A stretch of DNA of 64,000 nt from Mantis religiosa (GCA_030765055.1 CM060947.1:223694125-223758124); one strand, 5' to 3'; shown: positions 1 through 11,313, numbered from the stretch's first letter. A program made the numbers and translations. Notes: generated by a model from the sequence alone, not told the origin.

Positions 1-582
1 TTCTCATTTTAACGTCTCTATTCACCGTCAGGCAAGCATAAAGATATTTAAGATATAAACAAAAAGTTACTGCACAGCAGCTGTAGAACTCGTTAAAATA
101 CACAAATGTATTGCAAAGTTAACCAATTCCGATATATTATAATGTGTTGATTAGAATTCCCAGATACTGACTTAAAGTTATGTAATTTTTAACTTCTAAG
201 TTCCTATTCCATTTTTCATTCAAGGAGCACTACTACTTTAAATGCCTCAATCAGTGGTTCGCGTATTAAATATCTGATTATTGCTTATACCTATTACTTT
301 ATCCCAGGTATAAGAACAAAAATTATGCAGTGAAAGGCCTTTTCACAGACTTAATCCAAAGAAACAAGGAAAAAAAAAACTTTTCTAAGAACAATTTGTA
401 GAAACTTGGGTGGAGAAAGTCATTTGAATATATTACAGGTTTTTATTTTTTTTAGTAACATGAAAATAACACATCCCTGATTTTACTGCAACATTCATTT
501 TATTCTGTAAATGAGTTTTTTAAATGTTAGTTTTAAGTGATTGTAAATAATGACAGTGGCCATTAATGTAATTTTTATACTA

Positions 583-645
583 TGACGTGTCTGACATCAA
601 TCAAAAGGACAAAATAAATTGAATTGAATTAAATTGAATTAAATC
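583..645 (+). repeat. LINE-like 3' tail with GAATT repeats
   Basis: The segment begins with GACGTGTC, has an AATAAA signal at 613-618, and then runs into a short GAATT/TTGAA repeat. Short tandem tails after a polyadenylation-type motif are typical of 3' ends of 5'-truncated non-LTR retrotransposons. It shares GACGTGTC with the similar tail at 822-880. No coding part is attached, so the source family is unknown. Confidence 0.4.
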
Positions 646-821
646 ATGAAGTAGAGTAAACTCCACATTTATGAACAGTTACTTTTATATAGCATTTCTC
701 TATGGTCTTGATATAGTTTATATTTAGTTGCTTTTTCTACTTTAGACTTTTGTTGGATCTTGTATCTGTTACAGTTTTTAGTCTTATGTAACTTTGTATA
801 TTTATCTTTGTATCTTGAACT

Positions 822-880
822 GACGTGTCCTAAAACATATGTATTATGTTCCAAAGGATGAAATAAATACAATACAATTA
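822..880 (+). repeat. LINE-like 3' tail with AATAC repeats
   Basis: It starts with GACGTGTCC, has AATAAA at 862-867, and ends in an AATAC-type short repeat. It resembles the 583-645 tail in layout and in its first bases, so both may be 5'-truncated copies of one LINE family. The preceding AT-rich bases may be its 3' UTR. Confidence 0.4.
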
Positions 881-1159
881 TTTATTAAAAGCAAATAATT
901 CAACGTAGATTATTTGGACCCCCCCCCCCCGGAAACTGACTTCTAAATACGTGCCTGTATGTGGATACGTAAAATATGAAGCTATTAACAGTGAAGCAAA
1001 CAAATGTATACAAATATAATCATTTCTAACTTAAAACTTTACTTATCTTATAAGAAATGATGATAATTCTTAGAAATTCTCCAGGATTACTATTTCATGT
1101 ATATTCCTACACATCTTCAGCTGGAAAAGCAAAGCTGTCGCCATAGTTACTAAACACTA

Positions 1160-1830
1160 GTCGTTCACATGTTCTTGTTAGTACTACCAAGATCTGAAAA
1201 TAAAACAAATTTTAAAAAAGAATCATCTGCTGGTATTTCAAAATTCATTACGCGATGTTTGTTTTTTAAAATAAGTATATTTTTCCAAACCATTAAACCT
1301 ATCGGACCATTTATTTGTTTTAATAATTTAACTTCAGGATTTATATTATGATTAAATGACCAAAAATGATCTGCTACGGCCGATTTATCAGTTTGTTTAT
1401 ACTTAATGTTACGTAAATGTTCTGTCGCTCTGATTTTTAAATTACGTTTTGTCTTTCCAATATAAACCTTTTCACAATCTAAACAATTATACTAATAAAT
1501 ACCAGATTTTTTTATTATTAAGAATTTTATCTTTTATAGAGAAAAGCAATAAATTTTAATACTATATTTATTTTGAGGAACTAAAGTTATACCAAACTCT
1601 TTAAAAACTTTTTTTTTTTTTTTGAAAATTGTTACTAACCCAAGAATAGTAAATACATTTTTTAAAATTATAATAGTCTTTTATTCTTTAAAGGTAGAAA
1701 TATATTTAACAGTTTTTTATATCTGAATTTTTCAATTTTTATTTATAAAGTCTTTGTTAAAACCATTAATTAAAGCAGTATTAATAATATGGAGAATTTA
1801 TAAGCATTATAATCATTTCTTATAAAATGA
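1160..1830 (-). pseudogene. Penelope-like element relic with GIY-YIG domain
   Basis: On the minus strand, 1500-1170 translates to a GIY-YIG-type block: GIYQYNCLDCEKVYIGKTKR, then an R-x-x-EH motif, then AVADHFWSFNH. This order (GIY, paired Cys, YIG, R..EH, AdH) is the C-terminal endonuclease of Penelope-like elements (PLEs), which nicks DNA for target-primed reverse transcription. Upstream, about 1510-1830, weak frames with stops look like the end of the reverse transcriptase and the linker. The copy is 5'-truncated, AT-rich and interrupted by stops and frameshifts, so it is inactive. The visible + strand frame at 1169-1351 is its shadow. It is a different, more AT-rich lineage than the PLE at 18.0-19.0 kb. 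Confidence 0.7.
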
Positions 1831-2711
1831 GTGAAGTTTTAAGTTACAAATTATATATGTGTATGCGTGCGCGCGTGCGCGTGCGCGTGTGCGTGTGTGG
1901 AATCTGAAACTTGAAGGTTAAATGTAAGGAACGTATTTTGTGCTGAAACATATTTCTCCAAGCTTGAGATTCATATGTGCAACAAAGCAATGTTATTTTG
2001 TAAAAATAATTTAGCTTTACTGCATAACGGACTAGTCTAAAACAAGTTTTGTATCGTATTATACTGTCTTTCCGAGCGTGTCCATTCTTTATTTTCTTTC
2101 CTTTCTGTTCACTCTAGAATGGCGAAGCTAAACTCTTATGTAAATAATCTGACGTGCAACATACCAAACCAGAAAACATCGTATTTTTACATTCATTTGA
2201 CTTTCTCTTCATTTGCTACAAACCTTCATGCTGAACTAATTCTATCTGCTTTAAACTAATTGAGTTAAAAGTTTGTATAAATGATTAATTTACTCAGCTT
2301 GTTATAAATGTAAAAGGAATAGTGATTGTAAACTATTTAAAAAGTGATAATATGTTAACCTTGAAACTCCACACTTTCCATGATACCACGAGAAACAACT
2401 GAATAGCGATATGCTTAAAAATTAAATAAAACATAAAAACCTAAGGAGAAATAATAATCGATATTCCAAAATTGCTGATAACACAGAAGAGTTATTTGGA
2501 AAAGTTGTGTGCTTTAGAAAGATTTACAATTTTTTGTAAAAGCGTTGCTTTTTATATACTTTTAACACAGCTATTATCAGAAAATTCAAAATATGAAAAT
2601 TCAAGCGTTCATTTTAATCCAGTTCTTTGAAACCATTTTGGTAAACCAAAAATTAACTCGCCATGTAAAGGGTAAGTTTACGGTGACGTACAATATCAAA
2701 CCGCAGAAATG
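1831..2711. other. AT-rich non-coding DNA
   Basis: No gene or recognised repeat apart from the alternating GC/GT tract at 1857-1899. Confidence 0.5.
1857..1899. repeat. Alternating purine-pyrimidine tract (GT/GC)
   Basis: About 40 bases of almost perfect alternating GT and GC dinucleotides in otherwise AT-rich DNA. Such tracts can adopt left-handed Z-DNA under supercoiling. It is most simply a compound microsatellite. Confidence 0.7.
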
Positions 2712-2893
2712 AACTACATAAGAGCTCATAATGGGCCCAGGGTCCATGGAGCTTAGAGTTACCTGACATTCGTCTTTTAGGATAAGGGAAAACTCCGGAA
2801 AAACCTTATCCAGGTAACTCACCCTGACCGAGATTCGAACTCGGGACCTCTTAAACGTGAGGCAGAATATTACCATCTACGCTACCGAGGCAG
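2712..2893 (-). repeat. SINE family A copy
   Basis: tRNA-derived SINE on the minus strand, head at 2893. The pol III B-box region (GTTCGAATC on the minus strand) and A-box region are clear. The following body carries the GGATAAGG...CCTTATCC stem-loop and the GGACCCTGGG segment. The distal third toward 2712 is diverged. Confidence 0.85.
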
Positions 2894-3603
2894 GCAAGAA
2901 GTAAATTTATTTCACGTAACCTTTCTGTGGAATCATTCTTTTCTGAGATGTTCGTTGTAATTTATTTCAACATGCAACGCTTTCTAAGTTTTTGAAGTGC
3001 TGCCACTTTTCTTGCATTATTGTAGAAACGTATGGAATTTCTAGCCCAGCACAACTCCGCCCATTGTTTAAACATATGACTGTCAATTCGATTTCCTCTA
3101 TCCCTGTTGAACCTTTGAGGAAATGTGTAATGTATCCACGGCTGCAAAGGTTTATGTTTTAAGATTTGGTCGCTGTATAATGGTTTTAACACTCCATTTT
3201 CATTGCATGGCCAAGAAATAAAAACAAATGATTTCTTATTTGAAGAAGGTTGAAAGTGTTTGAAAGTTTAATCACTCAAGAATACCTTGAAGATGGTTAA
3301 ATCCACGAAACAAATTTTTTTGACATAAACATAATCTACATTTTTTTGGGATTGAAGCTTTTGTCTATCATTTATAATTTCCTAGTTATACAAAATTCAC
3401 ACAGAATAAAGATAACTTCTGAGGATATTTCCAAAAAATTCAAGATATAAATTTCATTTGTTATGAAATAAATTCGTACTTTAATCAAAATCGTTGGAGC
3501 CATTTTTCAGAAAATAAAGTATTTCTAGATGTTTCCATGTAAACAGTAGTTTAGGTTGGGTAAATTAAATCTGAAAGCACAATTAATTTCAATGGCTCAG
3601 GTA
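2894..3603. other. Non-coding; old dispersed repeat near 3478-3560
   Basis: No gene is seen; the minus-strand frame at 2962-3192 is unrecognised. Bases 3478-3560 align loosely with 8163-8243 (shared GAGCCATTTTT and TTTAGG.. blocks), suggesting an old dispersed repeat. Confidence 0.35.
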
Positions 3604-3842
3604 GTACTTGGTTAAACTATAAAGACGAGTCTTAAAGCTCTTGGACCACCTAAGTTGTCATTAAGATATGTTACCTCAGTGAATTTGAGAACTCCTTGTG
3701 GTTTACCCGGATACATGCGAGTTAGTTGGAGAATTTAATGACGTTGGCATGTTGCCATGGTCACTAGGTGGTTACAGAAACCGAATGGAGTGGGTAAGAG
3801 CACAGTTCAAATCCCGACTATAGCATTCACTCTCTGAAGCTA
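3604..3842 (+). repeat. Diverged family B copy
   Basis: The order of blocks matches family B: a segment like TTAAACTATAAAG, the ACTCCTTGTGGTTTACC block, the GAGTTAGTTGGAGAATTTAATG block, then a decayed tRNA-like part with a B-box like GTTCAAATCCC near 3806. Heavier divergence than other copies and an insertion in the tRNA-like D-arm suggest an old single insertion. Confidence 0.65.
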
Positions 3843-4261
3843 CGAGAATATCTTTCCAACCTTGTTCTATACATGGATAATTGTGATAGGATAATAAATT
3901 TCTGTACTAAAGAACATAAACGGTGTAAAGAATGTGGTCGTTGGAATTCTAAACAGATGTGTGTACAGAATCCTGACTTAGGTATTCTCCTTATACCTAC
4001 ACAATTAATGTGCAGCGAAAGTTAACCTCATTTACCGAGAAATAGATAGTAGCATCGATTTTGTGATTAAATGTGGATATGTGACTAGAGAAGTTCGTGT
4101 GAAAGAAACACATCATATTGTAAACTTTGAATCAGTTATGCCTACTGCATCCCTCCGCAACGAAATGTGTCATTAAACTATTTGCGCAAACTTTTATTTT
4201 AATGGGAAGTAGGAGAAAATATCTTTTAAGAACTGTTTGTGGAAGAGGTATAAATGAAGTA
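3843..4261. other. Non-coding
   Basis: No gene or repeat is recognised between the two family B loci. Confidence 0.4.
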
Positions 4262-4872
4262 AATGTAGTAAAGTGATATAAATAATCATTTCCTTCACAC
4301 TAGCCGTGTGTAGGCTAAGGTTTGAATGTGTAGAGCTAGACTGAAAAATTCAATGCCATTGCCGGGATTTGAACCAAGGTTTTACCGCTCTCCGTGCGGT
4401 CGCTCTAACCCACTGAGCTACTATGGCCAATTTGCCTATATGACTTAAATTCTCCAAGTGACTCGTATGTTTCCCAGTAGACCACTAGGGGATCTCATAT
4501 GCTATGACACACGCACCTTTTGTGGCGACTTGCTATACTTAAGTCCCAGGCTTCATAGTGAAACCACTGTTATTCAGGTAAATTGATGGAAATTATCATT
4601 TCTTTCACACTAGCCGGTTTAACTATGGTTTAACTATGAAGCCTGGGGCTTAAGTACTTACAGAATAGTAAGTCGCCACAAAAGGTGCGTGTCTCATAGC
4701 ATATGAGAACTCCTAGTGGTCTACTGGGAAACATACGAGTCAGTTGGAGAATTTAATATTATATTGGCAGTGGTTTAGAGCGACCGCATGGAGTTCGGGA
4801 GATCCGTGGTTCAAATCCCGGCTATGGCATTGAATTTATCAGTCTGGCTCTACCCATTCGAATGTAGTAAAG
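4262..4872. mobile_element. Family B palindromic insertion with 12-bp TSD
   Basis: Two family B copies in opposite orientation form one insertion at 4274-4860, flanked by the exact direct repeat AATGTAGTAAAG at 4262-4273 and 4861-4872. The minus arm carries a tRNA-like segment at 4355-4428, then the family-specific body, then the start of a further minus copy (near 4575-4605). The plus arm starts near 4610 and carries a tRNA-like segment at 4766-4828. The single TSD around both arms shows they entered as one unit. No protein is encoded; the tRNA-like part with A and B boxes suggests pol III transcription. The transcript would fold into a long hairpin. Confidence 0.88.
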
Positions 4873-7642
4873 ATTTTTACCTTCTCTGCTAGGTATAGCA
4901 AGCAGAGGAGACTTCACTGAAATATATGTTTTAAGGCCCCGTGAACCCCCTTCCCAAAAACAGCAATTTCAGAAAAGGTGTGTAAATTTTGTCAACAGCA
5001 TACCTCAAAATAAAAATAAATGGATTAAATACGAAACTAGATTTTAACTTCTCCGTTTCCAAAGATGCGACACGAAGATTTTACTGAAAGTTTCCAATTC
5101 CAAAGTTTGCTTTATAGGAAACTTTCTTAAAATCTTGATTTCTCAAAAATGGTTCACCATTTTGATAAATATTTAAGACACTTTATGTCAAATGGAATAA
5201 CACCCGCAGTCCTCTTAATTGTGGGTGACATCTGCCTCATTATTAAGTCGCAAGAACTATATGAGTAAGCAAAATCTTACTACACTGAGTGAAATTTTGA
5301 GTATTTTATACAGCATAACGGTTATTAAGATTTTATTTGTAATTGAGTACATTTTTGTAGTGCTAAATATCATTCGCATTATTTGAATAGAAACGTGTAA
5401 ATTTCATTTCAAATTACATTAACAAAATTGATAATCTTTGTAATTAAACATGCGATGGATAAATATTTGCTATCTGAAGATACTTTTAGTTAATACAGTA
5501 AACAACAGAAATGAATTGGCAAAATTCACTTTTTACGTTTTTTTTTTTAATTTTGATTTAAAATTAAATTTGTTATAATTTTTTTGCTAAAAGCTAGCAT
5601 TACTATACCTAGCAGGCTGACGACACTTTTCACCGCTGCTGACGTAATTTGAGGTTTAAACTGAGCGGGCATCGACGTTGGTAGCAAGCGGGTTAAAACT
5701 AAATAAGAAGTATAATGTGAATAAAACATGTAATCTAAATATCTTAAAAGTGTTTTACAGTTGATCTTACAACTTACAGTGCCGTAACCCATCTACCCAG
5801 CCCAGGATGCCTGCTTTATAGTAACATTTTGGCGTAATGTGAACATCTTGAGTGCTATATTGCCAAATTTTCTTCTTTCTCCTCTCCTTCGCCTTTTTCT
5901 TCTTTTTCCGCATATGTAGTCAGAAATGCTATGGCAGATTATATTAAAGGGGTAGTTTACGAGAAGAAATGGCACGTAGAGGAATATGTTATATATTTTC
6001 CTTATTTAAAATGAATTTTTCCCTTCTACCCTGGATCATTTGTGTTTAGCTTCACAGTTCTTATAGCTTTGTTTTTTAGTCGTTCCACGCAACTGATTCT
6101 AAAAACAAATCCATTGGTATGTTTAGGGCCCACAATCTTCGCGTACGCTTTGGTAGTTGTTGACACTGAGGATTTGGAGAAATACATCAATCAAGATGGT
6201 GGGGTTTACCTTGCGCATAATTTTGTTCCTTAAACATACGTTGTAAACTGGTTCGGTACTTGTCTCACAGTCTCTAAAAGTGCTCTGTGAGAGCACTTCA
6301 CTTTTTGACGTGAAATGAAAGAAGTGGTTTTTGCAGCACCTAAGCCTGTTATTATCCCCTTCACTCTGATTCCCTTAATCAAGAAACAAGTGACAGCTGT
6401 GTTGGAACCAGAACCGCTTTTGCCACTCGTGAGTCACTTGTTTCGCCTGTCGACAATGAATTTACGTTGGCACAGCCAACTGCATTGTCGTCAATTAACT
6501 TTTTTATTATTTCTACAATGGGTAGCTGATACAGTTCTACATCAATGTTTATATGAGGGTGAGTGGTAAAAGTGACATGGGTTAGATTTTTCAAGAAGTC
6601 CATTAGTAAGGAAATGAGATACAAGAAAGCCCCCGCCTCCTCCAAGAGGTAAAGGTTCATACAATTAACAAAATCGGTTATTTTAATTTTATTATGTGCT
6701 TATACTTCTTTTGAATATTAAGAGTATATTGATAGACAGGCACTAGTGTAGCCGCAACTTTATACTGAAAAGACTGTGTTGAAATCACATGACTTTCTCT
6801 ATTCTTATAAAAATATGCTTATTCTCTAATGTTCTTGTAACAACTTACCATTTGAGAAAAGTGTAAATACTGTAAAATTCAGATAAACAACAATGAATAC
6901 CTGGGAAAATTTTTGGCACAAATTATATGTTTTAAACAGAGCTACATTTTCTGTGCAGTAAGATTTTGTCCATCTACATTTTGTCAGTCATCCTTGTGTT
7001 ATGATTAAAGTGTATACTAAAAGGGGTTTCCTCAATGTTTTGCAATCTACTCTGTAACTAGAAGGCGTAACTGGAAGGATAAGGGAGCTAGATGGTAGAG
7101 CTAATTGGTGGAGCAAGGTAGGAGCTGGATGAGAAATAAATAGAGATAAATGAAGACAACACCGAGTTCTATAATAAACCAGTTTACTATTTCCTAATAT
7201 TAAGTACAAAGGCTCCCTAGGTCTTGAAGAAACGTAGGGGTGAAATAGTGTTAAGATTACATTATTATATTAAAGACTCTTACGGAGATGTGTAGCCATG
7301 TGTGGTCAGAGGATGCATCGTGTAGAGTAGCCGTCACTGGAGGCGGCATGACGAGCCTGAATCTAAAATCAGCGTGACCTCCGGAAGACTAGATTAAACC
7401 ACCTGAATCTCAAGACTGCCAAAATACAATCTTTAAATAATGTTACTTTCAATGTGGCGACCTATTGCCAAATCAGCGTTCTCATGACAAAGAAGCTACG
7501 CAGATGTTCCGCAAGCTAAGCTAAGCATGATCTGGTTCCTCAAAATATCCTAACTGCAATTCGTCGTCTACGTGACTCATATTACTTTGGTGAGCATCCG
7601 GCTACGTATACGTGATCGACATGAGTAAAAAGGAAGCTGCCT
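4873..7642. other. 2.8 kb without a recognisable gene
   Basis: I see no gene that can be named. Overlapping open frames lie on both strands at about 6020-6660, but neither strand shows a known domain or clear splice structure. Bases 7290-7600 are less AT-rich and may be an old repeat. Nothing else stands out. Confidence 0.4.
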
Positions 7643-7876
7643 GCCTCGGTAGCGTAGATGGTAGCATGTCTGCCTCACGTTCAAGAGTTCCCGAGTTCGA
7701 ATCTCGGTCAGGGTGAGTTACCTGGATAAGGCCTTTTCTAGGGTTTTCCCTTATCCTTACAGACGAATGCCGGGTAGCTCTAAGCTCCATGGACCCTGGA
7801 CACATTTGAGCATCATTTCACCCATTTCATTCACCGTCCGATATGACTTAACGTTGGAGGACATAAAATTACACAC
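7643..7876 (+). repeat. SINE family A copy, full length
   Basis: Complete plus-strand copy with the tRNA-derived head (GCCTCGGTAGCGTAGATGG region), B box GTTCGAATC at about 7695, the GATAAGG/CCTTATCC stem-loop region, the GGACCCTGGAC segment, and a 3' end at GGAGGACATAAAATTACAC. The open frames overlapping it in both directions are SINE translations, not genes. Confidence 0.93.
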
Positions 7877-8522
7877 ACAAAAACTGCACAGTGCTGTTCT
7901 CATAGATCAGCAGAATTCAGGACTTTAGAATATGCAGACGGGTCAATTCAAAGGGAGTGAGCATTAAATAATAAGATTCCAAAATCTGATAAGTTTTCAA
8001 GTATTCCTCCACCATGTACGCACAAGATTAGAAAGTGCAATGTGTGCCAACAAGTCACAGCTAAGGAAATAAGCATTAAGTAACAAAATTTCAGAATTTG
8101 ATATGTTTTCAAATATTACTCAACCATACACGTGACGATATCTTTGACATCATATCTTATAATTAGCATTTTAGTCAAATTTGTTAGAGCCATTTTTGAG
8201 AATATCAACAATTTCACAAAATGTTCTATGTAAAGGTTTGTTTAGGAGGGTAGCATTTTCTTCAGAATCTTTATATCTCAACCTTGGATGATGCTGAGCT
8301 GAAATACCAAGTTTGGTATTAAAGGACTTCCCTTTTTTGAGTTTTGGGTTCACACACATAGGAACCTTTTTCTATGAAGGCTTTTTTTCAGGGATTCTAA
8401 AACATATCACGATATTGAGAGTTTCTGCCCAAAAATATGGACGAGGAAGTTTTGTTAGGAAAGAAATAACAAAATCTATAGTTATAATTTTCATTGGATG
8501 TTTTAATGTTTTAAACAGTAAA
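7877..8522. other. Non-coding with a diverged direct repeat
   Basis: Bases 7959-8020 and 8071-8133 are a diverged direct repeat of about 62 bp, both running from AGCATTAA to CCA(C/T). No gene is seen. Confidence 0.5.
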
Positions 8523-8746
8523 TACATATAAATATTGGATTGATAGAGTCGATATGAAAAATTCAATGCAATGGCCGGGATTTGACCATGGTTCTCCTGG
8601 TGTCCGTCCAGTTGCTCTTACCCATTGAGCTACAGTGGCCAATTTGCTGTCATGACATTAAATTCTCCGATTGATTCAATATGTTTTCCCGGTAAAGCAC
8701 TAGGGGCTCTCGCATCCGAGATACACCGTTTGTGGTGACTTACTAT

Positions 8747-8960
8747 TGTCACCCTGGTGGTAGGCTCGCGAAGCCGATGAAAAATGATGGCCGATCGTTA
8801 CCGGAAGTGAGAGACAGTTGAGGGTAGAGTGAGAGAAAATAAACAGTTTTGAGGTTAGCTAGCATAATGTAATGTTGAACAGTGTATTTCGAGGAGAATA
8901 AAGTGCAGTTTTTGTGTTTCGTAACCTCGTTTTATCATTTCACGAACCCACAAAGTCACA
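8747..8960 (+). repeat. Gypsy 5' LTR
   Basis: A 214 bp LTR beginning TGTCACCC and ending GTCACA, with AATAAA at 8897-8902. Its first 89 bases match the 3' LTR exactly; bases 8836-8929 have no counterpart in the 3' LTR. Confidence 0.93.
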
Positions 8961-8961
8961 C

Positions 8962-8979
8962 TGGTGTCAGGAAGAGGGA
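8962..8979 (+). other. Probable primer-binding site
   Basis: TGGTGTCAGGAAGAGGGA starts one base after the 5' LTR. A TGG just inside the LTR is the usual complement of a tRNA CCA end. The priming tRNA was not identified. Confidence 0.6.
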
Positions 8980-8999
8980 TAACAACATCACCGAACATT

Positions 9000-10198
9000 A
9001 TGGCCATGGAATCGGCATTGGAAATGCTTTTGCAGAAGATGAACGAATTAACAGCGAAGTCGGAAGCGGCAAATAACAACTTGGCCGCGAAGATGAACGA
9101 GTTAAAAACAAAAACAGAAGCGGCAAATAACAACCTGGCCGCAGAGTTGAAAGAAATAAAGACCGAATTGACCACAGAAATGAAGGCAGCGAACGACAGT
9201 CTGGCCACGGAATGAAGGAGGCGAACGAGGTCCTCGCCACCAAATTTGAGGAACAATTGGCCGGCGTGAGGGATGACTTGACGGAGCTGGGCAAGCGGAT
9301 GGGCCAAGTGGACGAGCGCGTCGAGGACCTGGCGAACCGCTTCAATGACCTAGAGGAAAAGGCCGACAATAACGCCAAGTCGCTGAACGCCATGGTTGAA
9401 GACGTCGAAGACCTCGCGAACCGCGTAAACAACCTGGAGGGAAAGGCCGACAGCAGCGTCAAGTCCCTGAACGACATGGTGGAGGACGTCGTCGGCAGGA
9501 AGCTGAAGGACTTGAAGGCCGACGCGCCGGGACGCGACACAACATCTGCGCGCGTCAAACCTCCCAAGTATGACGGCGCGTCAACGTTTGAAGTCTTCCG
9601 CCGCCAGTTCGACACAGTGGCCAGGCACAACAGATGGTCACCGGAGGAGGAGGCCACACAGTTAATAGCCAGCCTCCAGGGACGGGCCGCGGAAGTCCTA
9701 AACGCGGTGCAGACAACGGCGGCGCCCAAGGACATCTGGGAGGCCCTGGAGAATCGTTTCGGGAACCACCGCTTAGCCGCAGCGTACCGCAGCCAACTAA
9801 AGGCAAGGTCAAAGAAGCCGGGGGAGACGCTGCAGGAGTTAGCCATAGCGATTGAGCAGCTAGCTAGCAAGGCCTTGGTTGACCTGCCACTGGAGTTCGT
9901 ATCCCGGGAAGCCGCCTACAACTTTGTCGACGGGGTGCGGGACACGGAGATTCGTCAGCGCCTAATGCTCGGCGATTATAAAACCATCCACGAGGCGCTG
10001 ACAGCGGCATTAAGGATGGAGGCGGCCAAGGTAGCATCTATCCCGACGTCGAGAACGAGGAATGTCCGCTACGCCGGAGACAGAAGACCAGCTGAGGGAC
10101 GCCGGCGAACACCTAGTGGCCTGTGTTGGGGGTGTGGACAGCCCGGACACCTGCGGAGAGACTGCCCACACCAGGAAGAGCAGCCGGAAAACGAGTAA
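9000..10198 (+). pseudogene. Gag polyprotein of the Gypsy element, one frameshift
   Basis: Structural Gag that would assemble particles around element RNA. The first ATG (9000) opens a frame rich in heptads (MNEL..K..AANNNLA repeats) that meets a TGA at 9213-9215. Reading continues in another frame from 9212 to 10198, so a single-base change has split the gene. Domains in order: a long predicted coiled coil (to about 9530); a capsid-like Retrotrans_gag region from VKPPKYDG through the RFGN and ALRMEAAK blocks; and a CCHC knuckle CWGCGQPGHLRRDC at 10124-10165. It is more GC-rich than the surrounding DNA. The pol remnant follows in the -1 frame, as expected for many Gypsy elements. Long minus-strand frames over this region are shadows. 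Confidence 0.9.
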
Positions 10199-10257
10199 GG
10201 GCCGTCTTGGAGAGGGGCACGTCGGCGCCATTACCACCATCCCCTCGAGTGACAATC

Positions 10258-11313
10258 CGCGCCGTCAACCGGCGGATGGATGACAACCTCATCGCGGACG
10301 GCTGAGTAAGAGGAAAGCCGTGTCGCGTGCTGGTGGACACCGGGGCGGCCGTGACCATCATCAGACCTGACGTAGCGAAGGGTTTGCCGACGAGGAAGCC
10401 GAGCCGACCATACGAGCTTGTGACGGCATCGGGCGACACCATGCCTGTGGAGAAAGAGGCCCTCCTGGAGCTGAACTTGGGACGGAGTGCCGTGCGTCTG
10501 TGGGTGTTCGTCGCGAAAGTGGCTGAGGAGGTGATTCTGGGACTGGATGCCCTCAGGAGCCACGAAGTGACGGTCGACGTCGGCAGGAAGGTCCTGAGGC
10601 TCAACGGAGAAGAGGTTATACTCCGTCAACCAGAAGAGCGCCTTGGAATTGGCAGGGTCGTCTTGAGCGAAGACGTGGTTGTCCCCGCGAGGAGCGAAGT
10701 GATAGTGACGGCGCGACCGGAAGGCCAGACAGAAGGTGGGGTTCAGAGGCTGGAGGAGTATGACTTCACCTCGGAATATCGCAGAGGGAAGAGTCACGGT
10801 AACGCGGACGGTATGTCCCGATGATCCTGTCCAAAAGAGTGCGGCCAATGCACAAGAGTGGAGGAGAAGGAGCGTGCCGCAGCAGTTCGAGTAGTCACGG
10901 CAATGCCTGCGGATGGCTGGGATAGCGCAGGCCTGAGGAGGGAGCAGCTGGCGGAATCAGACTTGGGGCCACTCTTGAGGGATGTGGAGAACTTGGTGTA
11001 CCACCTCCACGACATGCACGAGATGGCTCGCCAGAACATCCAGAAGGTGAGCGACCGCATGAAAACCCGATACGACAGGCAAGCCAACAGCCAAGGATTC
11101 CAGCAAGGTGACCTGGTCTGGTTGTACCGCCCGACCCGGACCAAGGGACGCTGCCCGAAGCTTCAGCAGCCATGGCAAGGACCGTACCGTGTGGTGAGGA
11201 GGATTAACGACGTGGTCTACCGCATCCAGAAGGTGCCCCGAGGAAAGATGTTGGTGGTATACCTGGATCGCCTGGCCCGCTATGATGGCGCTGTTCGGGA
11301 CGACCAGCCTTGA
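10258..11313 (+). pseudogene. Pol remnant: protease, RNase H end, integrase C-terminus
   Basis: One reading frame carries all remaining Pol pieces. The aspartic protease has VLVDTGAAVTII (DTG at 10336-10344) and a later ILGLD motif. After a VPARSEVIV-type linker the frame jumps to EYDFTSEYRRGKSHGNADG, the extreme end of RNase H, so the whole RT and RNase H core are missing. Next come a CxxxCxxC-like stretch and the RREQLAESDLGPLL linker. A second gap follows: the integrase zinc domain and DDE core are absent. Sequence resumes in the integrase C-terminus (RYDRQAN..FQQGDLVWLY, GPYRVVRRINDVVYRIQ, VVYLDRLARY). Two TGA stops (10303-10305, 10822-10824) interrupt the frame; the second sits where CGA is plausible. 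Both large deletions preserve the frame. Confidence 0.92.

Larger units (their letters stand above)
1..1159. other. AT-rich non-coding DNA
   Basis: No gene is recognised. Short open frames on both strands have composition typical of random AT-rich DNA. Two LINE-like 3' tails (listed separately) and a C-run near 920-930 are the only structured parts. Confidence 0.6.

Noticed and set aside
4600..4660. Hammerhead ribozyme in family B (TGATGAAGCC..GACTCAAG region)
   Set aside because: The stem-like part is present in some copies, but the CUGA and GAAA core bases are not. A retrozyme-type explanation for the tandem units is not supported.
5990..6660. Host gene from overlapping open frames on both strands
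   Set aside because: Neither strand gives a known domain, and frames overlap without consistent splice signals.
8998..9870. 290-codon minus-strand frame opposite gag
   Set aside because: Shadow of the GC-rich Gag frame; the plus frame has the CCHC knuckle and capsid blocks.
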